DNA of 5,562 bases from Micrococcales bacterium (GCA_009783975.1 WRCL01000153.1:1-5562); one strand, 5' to 3'. Counted from the first letter of the stretch, positions 1 through 5,562 are shown. The notes: a model not told the origin generated them from the letters alone. Made by a program: numbers and translations.

Positions 1-222
1 CAGCTGTGAGGGCAGCGCCGAGGCCCGCTCCAGGTGGAACCCCCGAGCGTCGTGCAACGGGTCTTCGTCGTCGTAGTCCCACCGGGCCCGCGTCCCGGCC
101 TGGCGCACCTGGTCCTGCGCAGCGACGACGTGGCTGGACAGCAGCATCGGGTTCGCCTCAGGGCGCCCCGGCTCGACCACCCCATACTCGGTCTCGATGC
201 CCATCACCCGGCGCACGCTCAC
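1..222 (-). CDS. dop: Pup deamidase/depupylase Dop, N-terminal 74 residues (runs off left edge)
   Basis: Dop converts the C-terminal Gln of the prokaryotic ubiquitin-like protein Pup to Glu, and removes Pup from tagged proteins, in the cytoplasmic Pup-proteasome pathway. The translated start reads VSVRRVMGIETEYGVVEPG, followed by ANPMLLSSHVV (about residues 23-33) and RWDYDDEDPLHDARGF (about 47-62). This order is the Dop signature, and the NPM..SS and RWDY..E.PL.DARGF blocks separate it from its paralogue PafA. The glutamates of GIETEYG (residues 10 and 12) correspond to the family's metal/ATP-binding glutamates. I chose GTG at 222-220 because it gives the usual M-x-VRRVMGIETEYG start and follows AAGGTGG (233-227) by 4 nt; an in-frame TAA lies at 234-232. 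GTG at 216-214 is a possible alternative, 10 nt from the same site. Family members are about 500 residues long, so roughly 85% lies outside the window. The gene upstream of dop is usually the proteasomal ATPase (mpa/arc); here it is a DUF4132 array. Confidence 0.93.
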   Translation of the reverse strand, partial: MSVRRVMGIETEYGVVEPGRPEANPMLLSSHVVAAQDQVRQAGTRARWDYDDEDPLHDARGFHLERASALPSQL

Positions 223-226
223 CAGT

Positions 227-233
227 CCACCTT
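227..233 (-). promoter_or_regulatory. Ribosome binding site of dop
   Basis: The minus strand reads AAGGTGG here, one mismatch from the ideal AAGGAGG. It lies 4 nt before GTG 222 and 10 nt before GTG 216, so spacing alone does not decide the start. The conserved Dop N-terminus (x-x-VRRVMGIETEYG) favours 222. Confidence 0.6.
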
Positions 234-285
234 AGGCCGTGCACCGGGCAAGGCTGAGCACGGTCGCGGTGGTCAGCAGCCGGGA

Positions 286-364
286 GTCCACGAGATGCGA
301 CCTGAGACACCAGACGCGACATCAGAACGTCGCATCTGGTGTCTCAGGTCGCATCTCGACGGAC
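286..364 (-). repeat. Long near-perfect inverted repeat (hairpin) between DUF4132 remnant and dop
   Basis: Arms 291-320 and 329-358 are 30 bp each and complementary at 29 positions, with an 8-nt loop at 321-328 (atcagaac on the plus strand). The one mismatch (C315 against A334) becomes a G-U wobble in a minus-strand transcript, so RNA from the direction of the genes could pair along the whole arm. A small internal loop (290 against 359-360) leads to four more pairs, gtcc 286-289 with ggac 361-364. Each arm carries the short motif gcgacctgagac or its complement. No run of T follows the stem on either strand, so it does not look like a classical intrinsic terminator. It could be a bidirectional terminator without a U tract, a small non-autonomous palindromic element, or an RNA-processing site in the dop 5' region. 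Confidence 0.85.
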
Positions 365-373
365 GACCTTGGG

Positions 374-442
374 TCAGTCCTGGAGGGTGTGCAGGTCGCG
401 GACGATCTCTGAGACGGCGATCGGGGGGCCACCTGCCCGGCG
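374..442 (-). pseudogene. 3' remnant of a DUF4132-family gene (gene body deleted)
   Basis: Read on the minus strand this stretch encodes GGPPIAVSEIVRDLHTLQD and stops at TGA (376-374). The ending matches the C-termini of the intact DUF4132 protein (CSEILRDLHTLHG) and of the partial upstream paralogue (VSEIIRDLHTLHG). At DNA level 381-423 matches 5445-5487 at 41 of 43 positions. No body of a DUF4132 gene precedes it: within a few bases of 442 the sequence becomes the leader found upstream of the intact gene (ggctcgtgt on the plus strand, then the 39-bp block at 461-499). The tail frame has no usable start codon in this stretch. I read it as the scar of an internal deletion that removed about 3.2 kb. 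The left limit is the stop codon; the right limit is approximate. Confidence 0.75.
381..423 (-). repeat. DUF4132 3'-tail repeat, copy 1
   Basis: This 43-bp block encodes the (V/C)SEI(V/I/L)RDLHTL ending. It matches the copy at 5445-5487 at 41 of 43 positions and the copy inside the intact gene (2015-2057) at about 36 of 43. The first 20 bases (tggagggtgtgcaggtcgcg on the plus strand) are identical in all three. Confidence 0.85.
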
Positions 443-460
443 GGGCTCGTGTAGGCGCTG

Positions 461-499
461 TGGTGTACGGATCTTGAAACATGTGTGCCAGCCTGAGAC
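461..499 (-). repeat. 39-bp leader repeat, copy 1 (orphaned)
   Basis: This 39-bp block is identical to 5296-5334, where it lies just upstream of the intact DUF4132 gene. Weaker similarity continues to its left, through ggctcgtgt at about 444-452 against 5279-5287. Here the block precedes only the 3' remnant of a DUF4132 gene and lies 43 bp past the stop of the TPR gene. It contains ACATGT and, on the minus strand, GGCAC followed 15 nt later by CGTAC. The perfect identity beside diverged flanks suggests either recent copying or constraint as a promoter or operator. Confidence 0.9.
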
Positions 500-541
500 G
501 TCTCCCGCTCACGGGTCGAAGGCGTGGCAGGCGACTTGTCC

Positions 542-1762
542 TCAGCGGGGCTTGGCGGGGCGGCCGAACGGCCGCAGGTCCTTCACGACGACACGCAGGA
601 CGAGCAGGCCGATGATGACCAGGAAGACCCGCGGTGCGGTGAAGCCGTCAACCAGCGCGCTCTTGACCAGGGCGCTCGCCCATGCGTACCACAAGCAACC
701 GAAGACGGCACCCATCGCGGCGTCGCGCAGGTTCTGCCGCAGGCTCTTGGTCCGCACGTGCCACAAGAGGAACAACCAGAGGCCGACGACCACGATCCCA
801 CCGCAACCGACCAGGAGCATCCAGCCCCAACGTGCCGGGGACACCACGGCCAGCGCGAGAAGTCCGACAGCCGCGACGGTGGTCGTCAGCACGGCTCTCA
901 CCCGGCCCGAGACGGTCGCACGCAGGTTCTCACGCACGTGCGGGCTGGCCTGCCCCCAGCTGCGCCAGAAGGCGGCCAGGCAGTACAGCACGACCGCGCC
1001 GGCGACGAACCGCCCAGGGTTCACCCACTCGCCGAACCACAAGGCAGGGACGAAGAAGAGCCCCGCCGTGATCGTCAGCAACAGGGGAAAGACCGCGGTG
1101 ACCGCCAGGTCACGTCGGTGGCGTTCGACGAGCTGGGCGTCGTCCAGCGACTGCTGGACGACAGTGGCCTGGGCGTTGAGCCAAGCGGCGACCGACGTGG
1201 CTCCGGTGGCCCGCGCTCTGGTGACCTCGCTGTGGACCTGCAAGGACCACTGGTGCGTCGGGTCGAGCACCAGCGCCTGGCCGATGTGGCGCTCGGCGTC
1301 GTCCAGGCGCTTCTCGCACAAGGCGACGACGGCGCAGGTCGTGTGCGAGCTGGGGTTCTCCGGCGCCAGCCGCACAGCGGTCGCTGCTGCGTCCCGGGCT
1401 TCGACACCTTGCGGCTCGGTGAGCGCCAGGACCCGGTAGCCGGCGGCGCCAGACGGGTCGAGGCGGATCGAGTGCCGTGCCTCGACCAGTGCGAGCGTCG
1501 CCTCTCCGGTGTCAGACAGCACCTGCGCCGCCGTGCGGTGGGCTGCCGCGGACTCGGGCGCGAGTGCGACAAGCCGGGTAGCCGCGTCGCGCGCTGCCGG
1601 CAGATCACCACGGTCCAGGTGCGCCAGGGCTGCCAGCTGCCAACCGCGGGGATGGTCAGGTGCCTCCTGCGCGGCGTCGGCCAGCATGTCCAGAGCACGC
1701 GTGGGGTTCCCCTGGGTCAGGTACATGCTCGCCAGGTCGTAACAGCGGTCGGCGGTCGTCAT
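542..1762 (-). CDS. TPR-repeat integral membrane protein, function unknown
   Basis: This is a complete 406-residue protein. Residues 4-170 form about five TPR units, each ending in a typical APxx/LDPxx turn: roughly 4-37, 38-70, 71-104, 105-137 (short and degenerate) and 137-170. TPR units bind other proteins, so the N-terminal half is probably a cytoplasmic docking surface. A charged linker (about 175-218) leads to strongly hydrophobic stretches near 219-243, 250-269, 288-309, 313-334, 348-368 and 378-393, that is five or six membrane helices. The C-terminus is basic (RPFGRPAKPR). There is no signal peptide and I see no catalytic motif. ATG 1762 is the best start because GGAGGGG lies 8 nt upstream; the next Met is at residue 13. 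It lies 245 bp downstream of the DUF4132 gene on the same strand, so co-transcription is possible but unproven. I do not recognise a named family for the membrane half. Confidence 0.88.
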   Translation of the reverse strand: MTTADRCYDLASMYLTQGNPTRALDMLADAAQEAPDHPRGWQLAALAHLDRGDLPAARDAATRLVALAPESAAAHRTAAQVLSDTGEATLALVEARHSIRLDPSGAAGYRVLALTEPQGVEARDAAATAVRLAPENPSSHTTCAVVALCEKRLDDAERHIGQALVLDPTHQWSLQVHSEVTRARATGATSVAAWLNAQATVVQQSLDDAQLVERHRRDLAVTAVFPLLLTITAGLFFVPALWFGEWVNPGRFVAGAVVLYCLAAFWRSWGQASPHVRENLRATVSGRVRAVLTTTVAAVGLLALAVVSPARWGWMLLVGCGGIVVVGLWLFLLWHVRTKSLRQNLRDAAMGAVFGCLWYAWASALVKSALVDGFTAPRVFLVIIGLLVLRVVVKDLRPFGRPAKPR

Positions 1763-2007
1763 CGCTCAGCCCCCTCCAGGACGTATGAGAACCACGGTAG
1801 TCCATCGGTGCACGCCCTCGGGCGAGATTGGGCGACCAACTTGTGCGCCGCGACCGCCCCGCCAGACCGTCACGTCGACGGCGTGCCCGTCGGCACCGCG
1901 ACGGGTCGGTGTTGCTCGAGACCGCTCGGACGTCAACCACGAGCGCCGTCAGGCAGGACGCGGCGCAGCAGCTGTACGCGCCAGGCCACCTGGCACGGCA
2001 GGGCCGT
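1763..2007 (-). other. Intergenic region between DUF4132 gene and TPR gene
   Basis: I see no gene in these 245 bases. Just after the DUF4132 stop there is a short stem (gccagg/cctggc, 1980-1994, 3-nt loop) without a T run, which is at best a weak terminator. TTGACG at 1936-1931 resembles a -35 box, but I find no convincing -10 box at normal distance. TACCGT at about 1801-1796 fits the loose actinobacterial -10 pattern TANNNT without a good -35. A separate promoter for the TPR gene is therefore possible but not shown. The leader repeat seen upstream of the DUF4132 gene is absent here. Confidence 0.4.
1771..1777 (-). promoter_or_regulatory. Ribosome binding site of the TPR gene
   Basis: The minus strand reads GGAGGGG, 8 nt before ATG 1762. 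It is the strongest Shine-Dalgarno sequence among the genes here and fixes the start of the TPR protein. Confidence 0.8.
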
Positions 2008-5000
2008 TCAACCGTGGAGGGTGTGCAGGTCGCGCAGGATCTCCGAGCAGGTGATGGGGTCCAGACCTGTCAGGTCGGCGGGGTGAAGGGTCTGCTCTTC
2101 GTACATCATCGGGTCACTGACATAGAAACCTGGCTCCAGGCCCAGCTCCCACACCTGGCCACCAGGCAAGGGACGGTCGATGGACCACTGGTCACCAGCG
2201 TCCTGGGCAGGGCCACGGCGCCACCCACGTCTCTCCAGACCAAGGACCTTTCCAGACGGGACGGTCACAGCGTGGAAAGCGGTGACCTGGTCAGCGGTGT
2301 ACGTCTCACGGCCCAGCTGGGCGAACGGCTGGGCGATCTCGTAGTCGGCCAGCAGCCCCGCCCACGTGGCCGCCTGGTCGCCCAGGTCCAGCTGGTGGGC
2401 GACACGGACCGTGCCCTGCGGGGCGAACGGCTCGTCGCCCGCGTCGGCGAAGGTCTTGTCCTCAGCGACACGGAAGAAACCGTTGTCGCACCTCCACACC
2501 ACCCGGCGGGTCAGGTGCCAGACCAGGGGGTGGTCCACCAGGTACATGGTGAACTCCTCGACCGTCCACCCACGCTGGGTGACCATCGCCTCCTCAAGGC
2601 GACGCAGCTGCAGGTCAGCCACCGCCCGCACGTCCTTCTTCAGCGCCGCGAACACCTTCGCCGACGACGCGCCAGGTTCTGTCATGGTCTTCGGCAGGGA
2701 CTTGCGGGGCTTGCCTGCCTCGTCAGTGATCGTCGGACGCAGGTACTCGTCGAACCCGACGGTGAAGGTCTTGTCACAAAAGTCCAGAACCATCGTCCCG
2801 TCAGCGCCAAGGCCAAAGTCCGGGACCAACCGGTCCGACAGCTGGGCCGGGGTCAGACCCAGCTGGTCGGCCAGGGCGTCGATCCGGGCCTGCGCCTGCT
2901 CTTTGATCCCTTTGAACTTCACCTTCTGGGAGATCGAGTGCAGCTGCATCAACGCGACGTCCGTGCCAATCCCCAGCAGCACGTCCAGGCCCTTGACAGC
3001 ACGTTGGTGCGACGACTCCCCCGGCCATGCACGCACCAGCGGGGCGAGCCGGCGAGCAGTGTCGTCGCCGCCGAACAACCCCAGCGCGTCCATGACCCAG
3101 CCCTCCGAGGCGGGGTAACCCGCGACCCGCCACTGCTCGAACAACCCCCACACGAACGCGGCCGACGACTCGGGCGTGCACGACTCGCGGACGACCTCAA
3201 GACCTGCGTACGGGGCGTCCATCGTCGAGATCGCCAGCATGGTCACGAGGTTCTCCACCGCGTGAGTCGGCAGAGCCCCAGCACCGCTGGACAGCTGGAC
3301 CTGCGCCAACGCCGTCACCGCCAACCAACCCGGCAACACTGGGGCCTTCGCCGGCAGCCCAAGCACCGCAGGACCGGCACCAACGACCGTGACCCACGCC
3401 TGCGACGCGGCGTCCCCGAACGTCGCCACGGCCTCGGCCACAGCGTCGCCGTGCCCAGCGTCGTGCAGCATGAGCAGCACCGACAACGCCGCCTGCTGCG
3501 CCTTGCCGCGCTTGCCGAAGGCCGCCGGCACCAAGCACCGGGACACATACCCAGGATGACGCCGCAGGTACGCCCGGGCGTTCTCCCGCAGGTCCAGTTT
3601 CTTGCCCAGGACCTGCCCGACCATCGTCGTGACGATCGCCTGGTTGACGAAAGGCATCTCCCCCGGCGCTCCGGACGTCAGCCAAGCAAGCGCGATCTGT
3701 GCAGCCAGCTCCGTGTCTTCCTGCCGGGCGAGGATGACCCGCGCAAGACCAGCGACACAACGATAGTTGTTCTTGGCATAGTGGACGCGCGCTGTCGTTG
3801 CGTCCAACGGTGCCTGCGCGAAGAACAACGCCCACTCGTTGTCTGTCTTCGAGTTCTCCTGGTGCCAACCAAGAGCTCGCCATGCTCCTGGCCGGGTCAC
3901 CGTCAGGAAGTCTGCGATCTCCGCGTCCGACGGCGGGGCGGGGGCAAGCCCCGTCGGCCAGGTCAACCACTCGTCACGTTCACCAGGCAACCAGTGCACT
4001 TCGCTCCCGGCGAAGACCGGAGGTTCGAGCTTGAGCACCGGCATCACCGGACGCTCGTCCCAGGGCAGTGCTGCCAGCAGAACGGGCACTGCTGAGGCAT
4101 CGGCGACAGGGCCAGCCGGTGCCATGGTGTGCGCCTCGATGACAGCCCACTCCTCGGCGGAATACTCGTCGCGATCAGGTGCCAGGTCATCCACCGGCAG
4201 CATGCCCAGCAGCGTCCTGCTCCTGGGGTTCGTGGGTGCTGCGGCCAAGACGGGCGCCGCGGCCCGGGGCCACCGCCGGGCATGCGCAACGACGAGACCA
4301 GCCGCCTCACGGTTGGCCTCGGCAGCCTTGAGCAGCACCCGGAAGGCCGTCTGGGTGGGAATGGAAGCGAGGACGTCTGTTGGCAGAGTCTCTGTGTCAA
4401 CCGCGTCGGAAGCAAAGGCAGCCTCGGCAAGTTCGGCAAGGTCGACCCCGACAGCGTCGAGAACCGTCGGCCACACTGGGGGCACTCCGCCAGCCCGCCA
4501 CCGGTCGAGAAACCCCATCATCTCCTCAACGGTGGCCGCCGAGACCACGAGCTCAGGACGTCTCGGCGCGGCGGCGTACCAGTCGCGCCGCTGCGGTACC
4601 AGCACCGACATCACCAGCCGTGCGCTGTCACCGAGCGCAGCCAACGGTTCGAGCGCCTCGGCGACGCCAGCCCACTGCGAGGCGGCCAGACGCAGCCGTA
4701 GCCGCGCGTCGTACACACGCACAGAGGCGTCGTCAACATGCTGGTAGTCCTTCGTCGACCGGTCGGCGTCGAACAGCCGGTCACGGCGCACAAACCCCAG
4801 GGGGCGTTGGTGCGAGGTCGTGCACTGCACCCAATGGCCGTCGGTACCTTGCGCGAGCACACGCGTGGCGGCCCACCACACGCCCACCTGGGCAGCAACG
4901 ACCGATCCGACCGCCGCGACGGCCGGATCTGCCCAGGACTGCTCCGCCTTGTCGCTGGCATGGGCCCAACGGTAGAAGGAGAACTGCTTGTCCTGCTTGG

Positions 5001-5253
5001 TGCTGATGTGCAACGCCATCGCTGCCCACACTGGCGACGACTCGTCCGTCGCAGCAGCGGCGATGTCCGGGTCGGTGTGCTCGGAAGACAACAACTGGTT
5101 GACCAGGTCACGCACAGCGGCCATACGTGCCCACCACCGCTCGGCCGCATCCTCGGCGAACGGCGGCGGGGGAACCTCCACACCACCGGGGCGGGGCAGC
5201 ACGTGGGCGAGCAGATGCTTGGGGAAGACGAGCTCGTACGGGGACGTGGTCAT
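2008..5253 (-). CDS. DUF4132 (MolR-like) protein, 1081 residues, function unknown
   Basis: This is a large, apparently soluble protein. The C-terminal third carries the DUF4132/MolR pattern: a helical HEAT-like unit ending in ISQKVKFKGIKEQAQARI (774-791), then LTPAQLSDRLVPDFGLG (800-816), a beta segment DKTFTVGFDEYLRPTITDE (827-845), GKPRKSLPK (847-855), a long helix rich in charged residues (865-890), and RGWTVEEF..YLVDHPLVWHLTRRVVW (894-920), the best-conserved part of the family. It ends in SEILRDLHTLHG. Residues 1-740 are alpha-helical, rich in Ala and Trp, and unassigned. DUF4132 proteins are widespread and usually 800-1200 residues long; their biochemical role is not established, and the 'molybdate regulator' label is historical. 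ATG 5253 is chosen because the upstream DNA is a leader shared with a second locus where it is not coding; the frame stays open to GTG 5514, but that extension runs across the end of the preceding gene. The ribosome site is weak (AGG about 9 nt upstream). Confidence 0.85.
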   Translation of the reverse strand: MTTSPYELVFPKHLLAHVLPRPGGVEVPPPPFAEDAAERWWARMAAVRDLVNQLLSSEHTDPDIAAAATDESSPVWAAMALHISTKQDKQFSFYRWAHASDKAEQSWADPAVAAVGSVVAAQVGVWWAATRVLAQGTDGHWVQCTTSHQRPLGFVRRDRLFDADRSTKDYQHVDDASVRVYDARLRLRLAASQWAGVAEALEPLAALGDSARLVMSVLVPQRRDWYAAAPRRPELVVSAATVEEMMGFLDRWRAGGVPPVWPTVLDAVGVDLAELAEAAFASDAVDTETLPTDVLASIPTQTAFRVLLKAAEANREAAGLVVAHARRWPRAAAPVLAAAPTNPRSRTLLGMLPVDDLAPDRDEYSAEEWAVIEAHTMAPAGPVADASAVPVLLAALPWDERPVMPVLKLEPPVFAGSEVHWLPGERDEWLTWPTGLAPAPPSDAEIADFLTVTRPGAWRALGWHQENSKTDNEWALFFAQAPLDATTARVHYAKNNYRCVAGLARVILARQEDTELAAQIALAWLTSGAPGEMPFVNQAIVTTMVGQVLGKKLDLRENARAYLRRHPGYVSRCLVPAAFGKRGKAQQAALSVLLMLHDAGHGDAVAEAVATFGDAASQAWVTVVGAGPAVLGLPAKAPVLPGWLAVTALAQVQLSSGAGALPTHAVENLVTMLAISTMDAPYAGLEVVRESCTPESSAAFVWGLFEQWRVAGYPASEGWVMDALGLFGGDDTARRLAPLVRAWPGESSHQRAVKGLDVLLGIGTDVALMQLHSISQKVKFKGIKEQAQARIDALADQLGLTPAQLSDRLVPDFGLGADGTMVLDFCDKTFTVGFDEYLRPTITDEAGKPRKSLPKTMTEPGASSAKVFAALKKDVRAVADLQLRRLEEAMVTQRGWTVEEFTMYLVDHPLVWHLTRRVVWRCDNGFFRVAEDKTFADAGDEPFAPQGTVRVAHQLDLGDQAATWAGLLADYEIAQPFAQLGRETYTADQVTAFHAVTVPSGKVLGLERRGWRRGPAQDAGDQWSIDRPLPGGQVWELGLEPGFYVSDPMMYEEQTLHPADLTGLDPITCSEILRDLHTLHG
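2015..2057 (-). repeat. DUF4132 3'-tail repeat, copy 2 (inside intact gene)
   Basis: This is the most diverged of the three tail copies, with about 36 of 43 bases matching copy 1. It encodes CSEILRDLHTL within the intact gene. Several of the differences fall in third codon positions, as expected for a paralogue under protein-level constraint. Confidence 0.75.
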
Positions 5254-5437
5254 GTTCTCGAACCTACGTGGCAGCACCGGCTCGTGTGGGTCGTTTGGTG
5301 TACGGATCTTGAAACATGTGTGCCAGCCTGAGACATGGCCAGCCACGACGGCCCCGAGCCGCTGGCCCGGTACCCTACCTTGCTGTTCCCCACTCAGGTT
5401 TCGGCTCGACGCGCAGGGTTCAAACCATGGGATGGTC
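5254..5437 (-). promoter_or_regulatory. Leader/intergenic region upstream of the DUF4132 gene
   Basis: This region separates the stop of the preceding paralogue from ATG 5253. In transcription order it holds a small hairpin just after that stop (accat/atggt, 5436-5424, followed by TTT on the minus strand); a GC-rich stem (ggccagc 5337-5343 with gctggcc 5361-5367); the 39-bp repeat (5334-5296); and 42 bases to the ATG. The first hairpin could act as a weak terminator. In the repeat, GGCAC and CGTAC are separated by 15 nt on the minus strand, which resembles the -35/-10 layout of ECF sigma-factor promoters and would put the transcript start about 40 nt before the ATG. That promoter reading is inference from spacing only. 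Confidence 0.4.
5296..5334 (-). repeat. 39-bp leader repeat, copy 2 (upstream of intact DUF4132 gene)
   Basis: All 39 bases are identical to 461-499, about 4.8 kb away in the same orientation. This copy ends 42 bases before the DUF4132 start codon. Similarity continues weakly toward the gene to about 5279 and is not detectable on the far side (5335 onward). Confidence 0.9.
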
Positions 5438-5562
5438 TCACCCATGGAGGGTGTGCAGGTCGCGGATGATCTCTGAGACGGTGATCGAGCCTGGGCCCGG
5501 TGTCCCTCTTCCACCCGTACCTGTCCTTGACAGTCGCCACCAGGTCGGACGGGTGGAGGGTC
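5438..5562 (-). pseudogene. 3' end of an upstream DUF4132-family paralogue, apparently frameshifted (runs off right edge)
   Basis: From 5561 the minus strand encodes TLHPSDLVATVKD and then YGWKRDTGP, matching TLHPADL near the end of the intact DUF4132 protein (residues 1055-1061). At about 5492 the family ending continues only one base out of frame: GSITVSEIIRDLHTLHG, stopping at TGA 5440-5438. Removing one base (for example the T at 5492) would restore a continuous ending. Without a shift the frame would run on to TGA 5396-5394 with an unrelated basic tail. The paralogue has about 13 more residues between TLHP and SEI than the intact protein. It could be a real mutation in a decaying copy or a sequencing error next to the G/C-rich tract 5493-5500. 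The body of the gene lies outside the window, so it may otherwise be functional. Confidence 0.7.
5445..5487 (-). repeat. DUF4132 3'-tail repeat, copy 3
   Basis: It matches the orphan tail at 381-423 at 41 of 43 positions; both differences are C/T changes. It is closer to the deleted copy than to the intact gene between them. Confidence 0.85.

Noticed and set aside
286..364. CRISPR repeat or insertion-sequence end
   Set aside because: There is a single inverted pair with an 8-nt loop, no series of direct repeats with spacers, no transposase reading frame and no clear target duplication at the flanks.
34..477. 147-codon plus-strand open frame over the dop start
   Set aside because: It is antisense to the clear Dop N-terminus and crosses the hairpin and repeats; no recognisable protein pattern.
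273..512. 79-codon minus-strand open frame beginning inside or near the orphan leader repeat
   Set aside because: It is out of frame with the conserved SEIVRDLHTL tail and its Arg/Pro-rich product has no counterpart at the other leader copy, so it is an accidental frame across the deletion scar and hairpin.
500..541. Terminator after the TPR gene
   Set aside because: Only a 4-bp stem (cccg/cggg) and a 10-base palindrome (gagacgtctc, 495-504) are present, with no T run, which is too little to call a terminator.
1828..4095. 755-codon plus-strand open frame opposite the DUF4132 gene
   Set aside because: It is antisense to a protein with recognisable DUF4132 motifs, is dominated by Arg/Gln/His/Pro with no family pattern, and is the usual by-product of third-position GC bias. 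The same applies to the plus-strand frames at 524-2086, 339-1439 and 3839-4747.
5315..5326. Sigma-54-like sequence TGGCAC-N5-TTTC in the leader repeat
   Set aside because: It is one mismatch from the sigma-54 consensus, but actinobacteria generally lack sigma-54, so the match is most likely chance.
5254..5514. N-terminal extension of the DUF4132 protein up to GTG 5514 (1168 residues)
   Set aside because: The extension would overlap the conserved 3' tail of the preceding paralogue in another frame and run through the 39-bp leader. Base changes between the two leader copies alter the encoded residues (NDPHEP against QRLHEP), as expected for non-coding DNA. GTG 5346 is in frame but falls in the same leader.

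Overview
The window is high-GC DNA from an actinobacterium. The strongest taxonomic evidence is the start of a dop gene (Pup deamidase/depupylase) at the left edge, because the Pup-proteasome system is largely confined to Actinobacteria. A Micrococcales host (Cellulomonas-like) is my guess from the style of the Dop N-terminus and is not proven. Every gene I can support lies on the minus strand, so the locus reads from right to left.

Layout in the direction of transcription. (1) 5562-5438: the last 40 or so codons of a DUF4132-family gene that continues beyond the window; its final 17 codons are out of frame with the rest by one base. (2) 5437-5254: a non-coding leader containing a 39-bp block (5334-5296). 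(3) 5253-2008: a complete 1081-residue DUF4132/MolR-like protein of unknown function. (4) 2007-1763: an intergenic stretch ending in a good ribosome binding site. (5) 1762-542: a 406-residue protein with about five N-terminal TPR units followed by five or six membrane segments. (6) 499-461: a second, base-for-base identical copy of the 39-bp leader block. (7) about 442-374: the last 20 or so codons of another DUF4132 gene, joined almost directly to that leader with no gene body between them. (8) 364-286: a very long, almost perfect hairpin. (9) 222-1: the first 74 codons of dop.

The most interesting aspect is the architecture. DUF4132 genes here form a repeated family in which each unit appears to be 'leader + about 3.2-kb gene + conserved SEI(L/I/V)RDLHTL tail'. 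One unit is intact, one has a frameshifted end, and one has collapsed to leader plus tail. This looks like a gene array that expands and contracts by recombination next to the otherwise conserved pupylation locus. The TPR-membrane protein sits inside the array and may work with the DUF4132 protein, but only its position suggests this. I see no transposase, integrase, tRNA, rRNA or CRISPR array.
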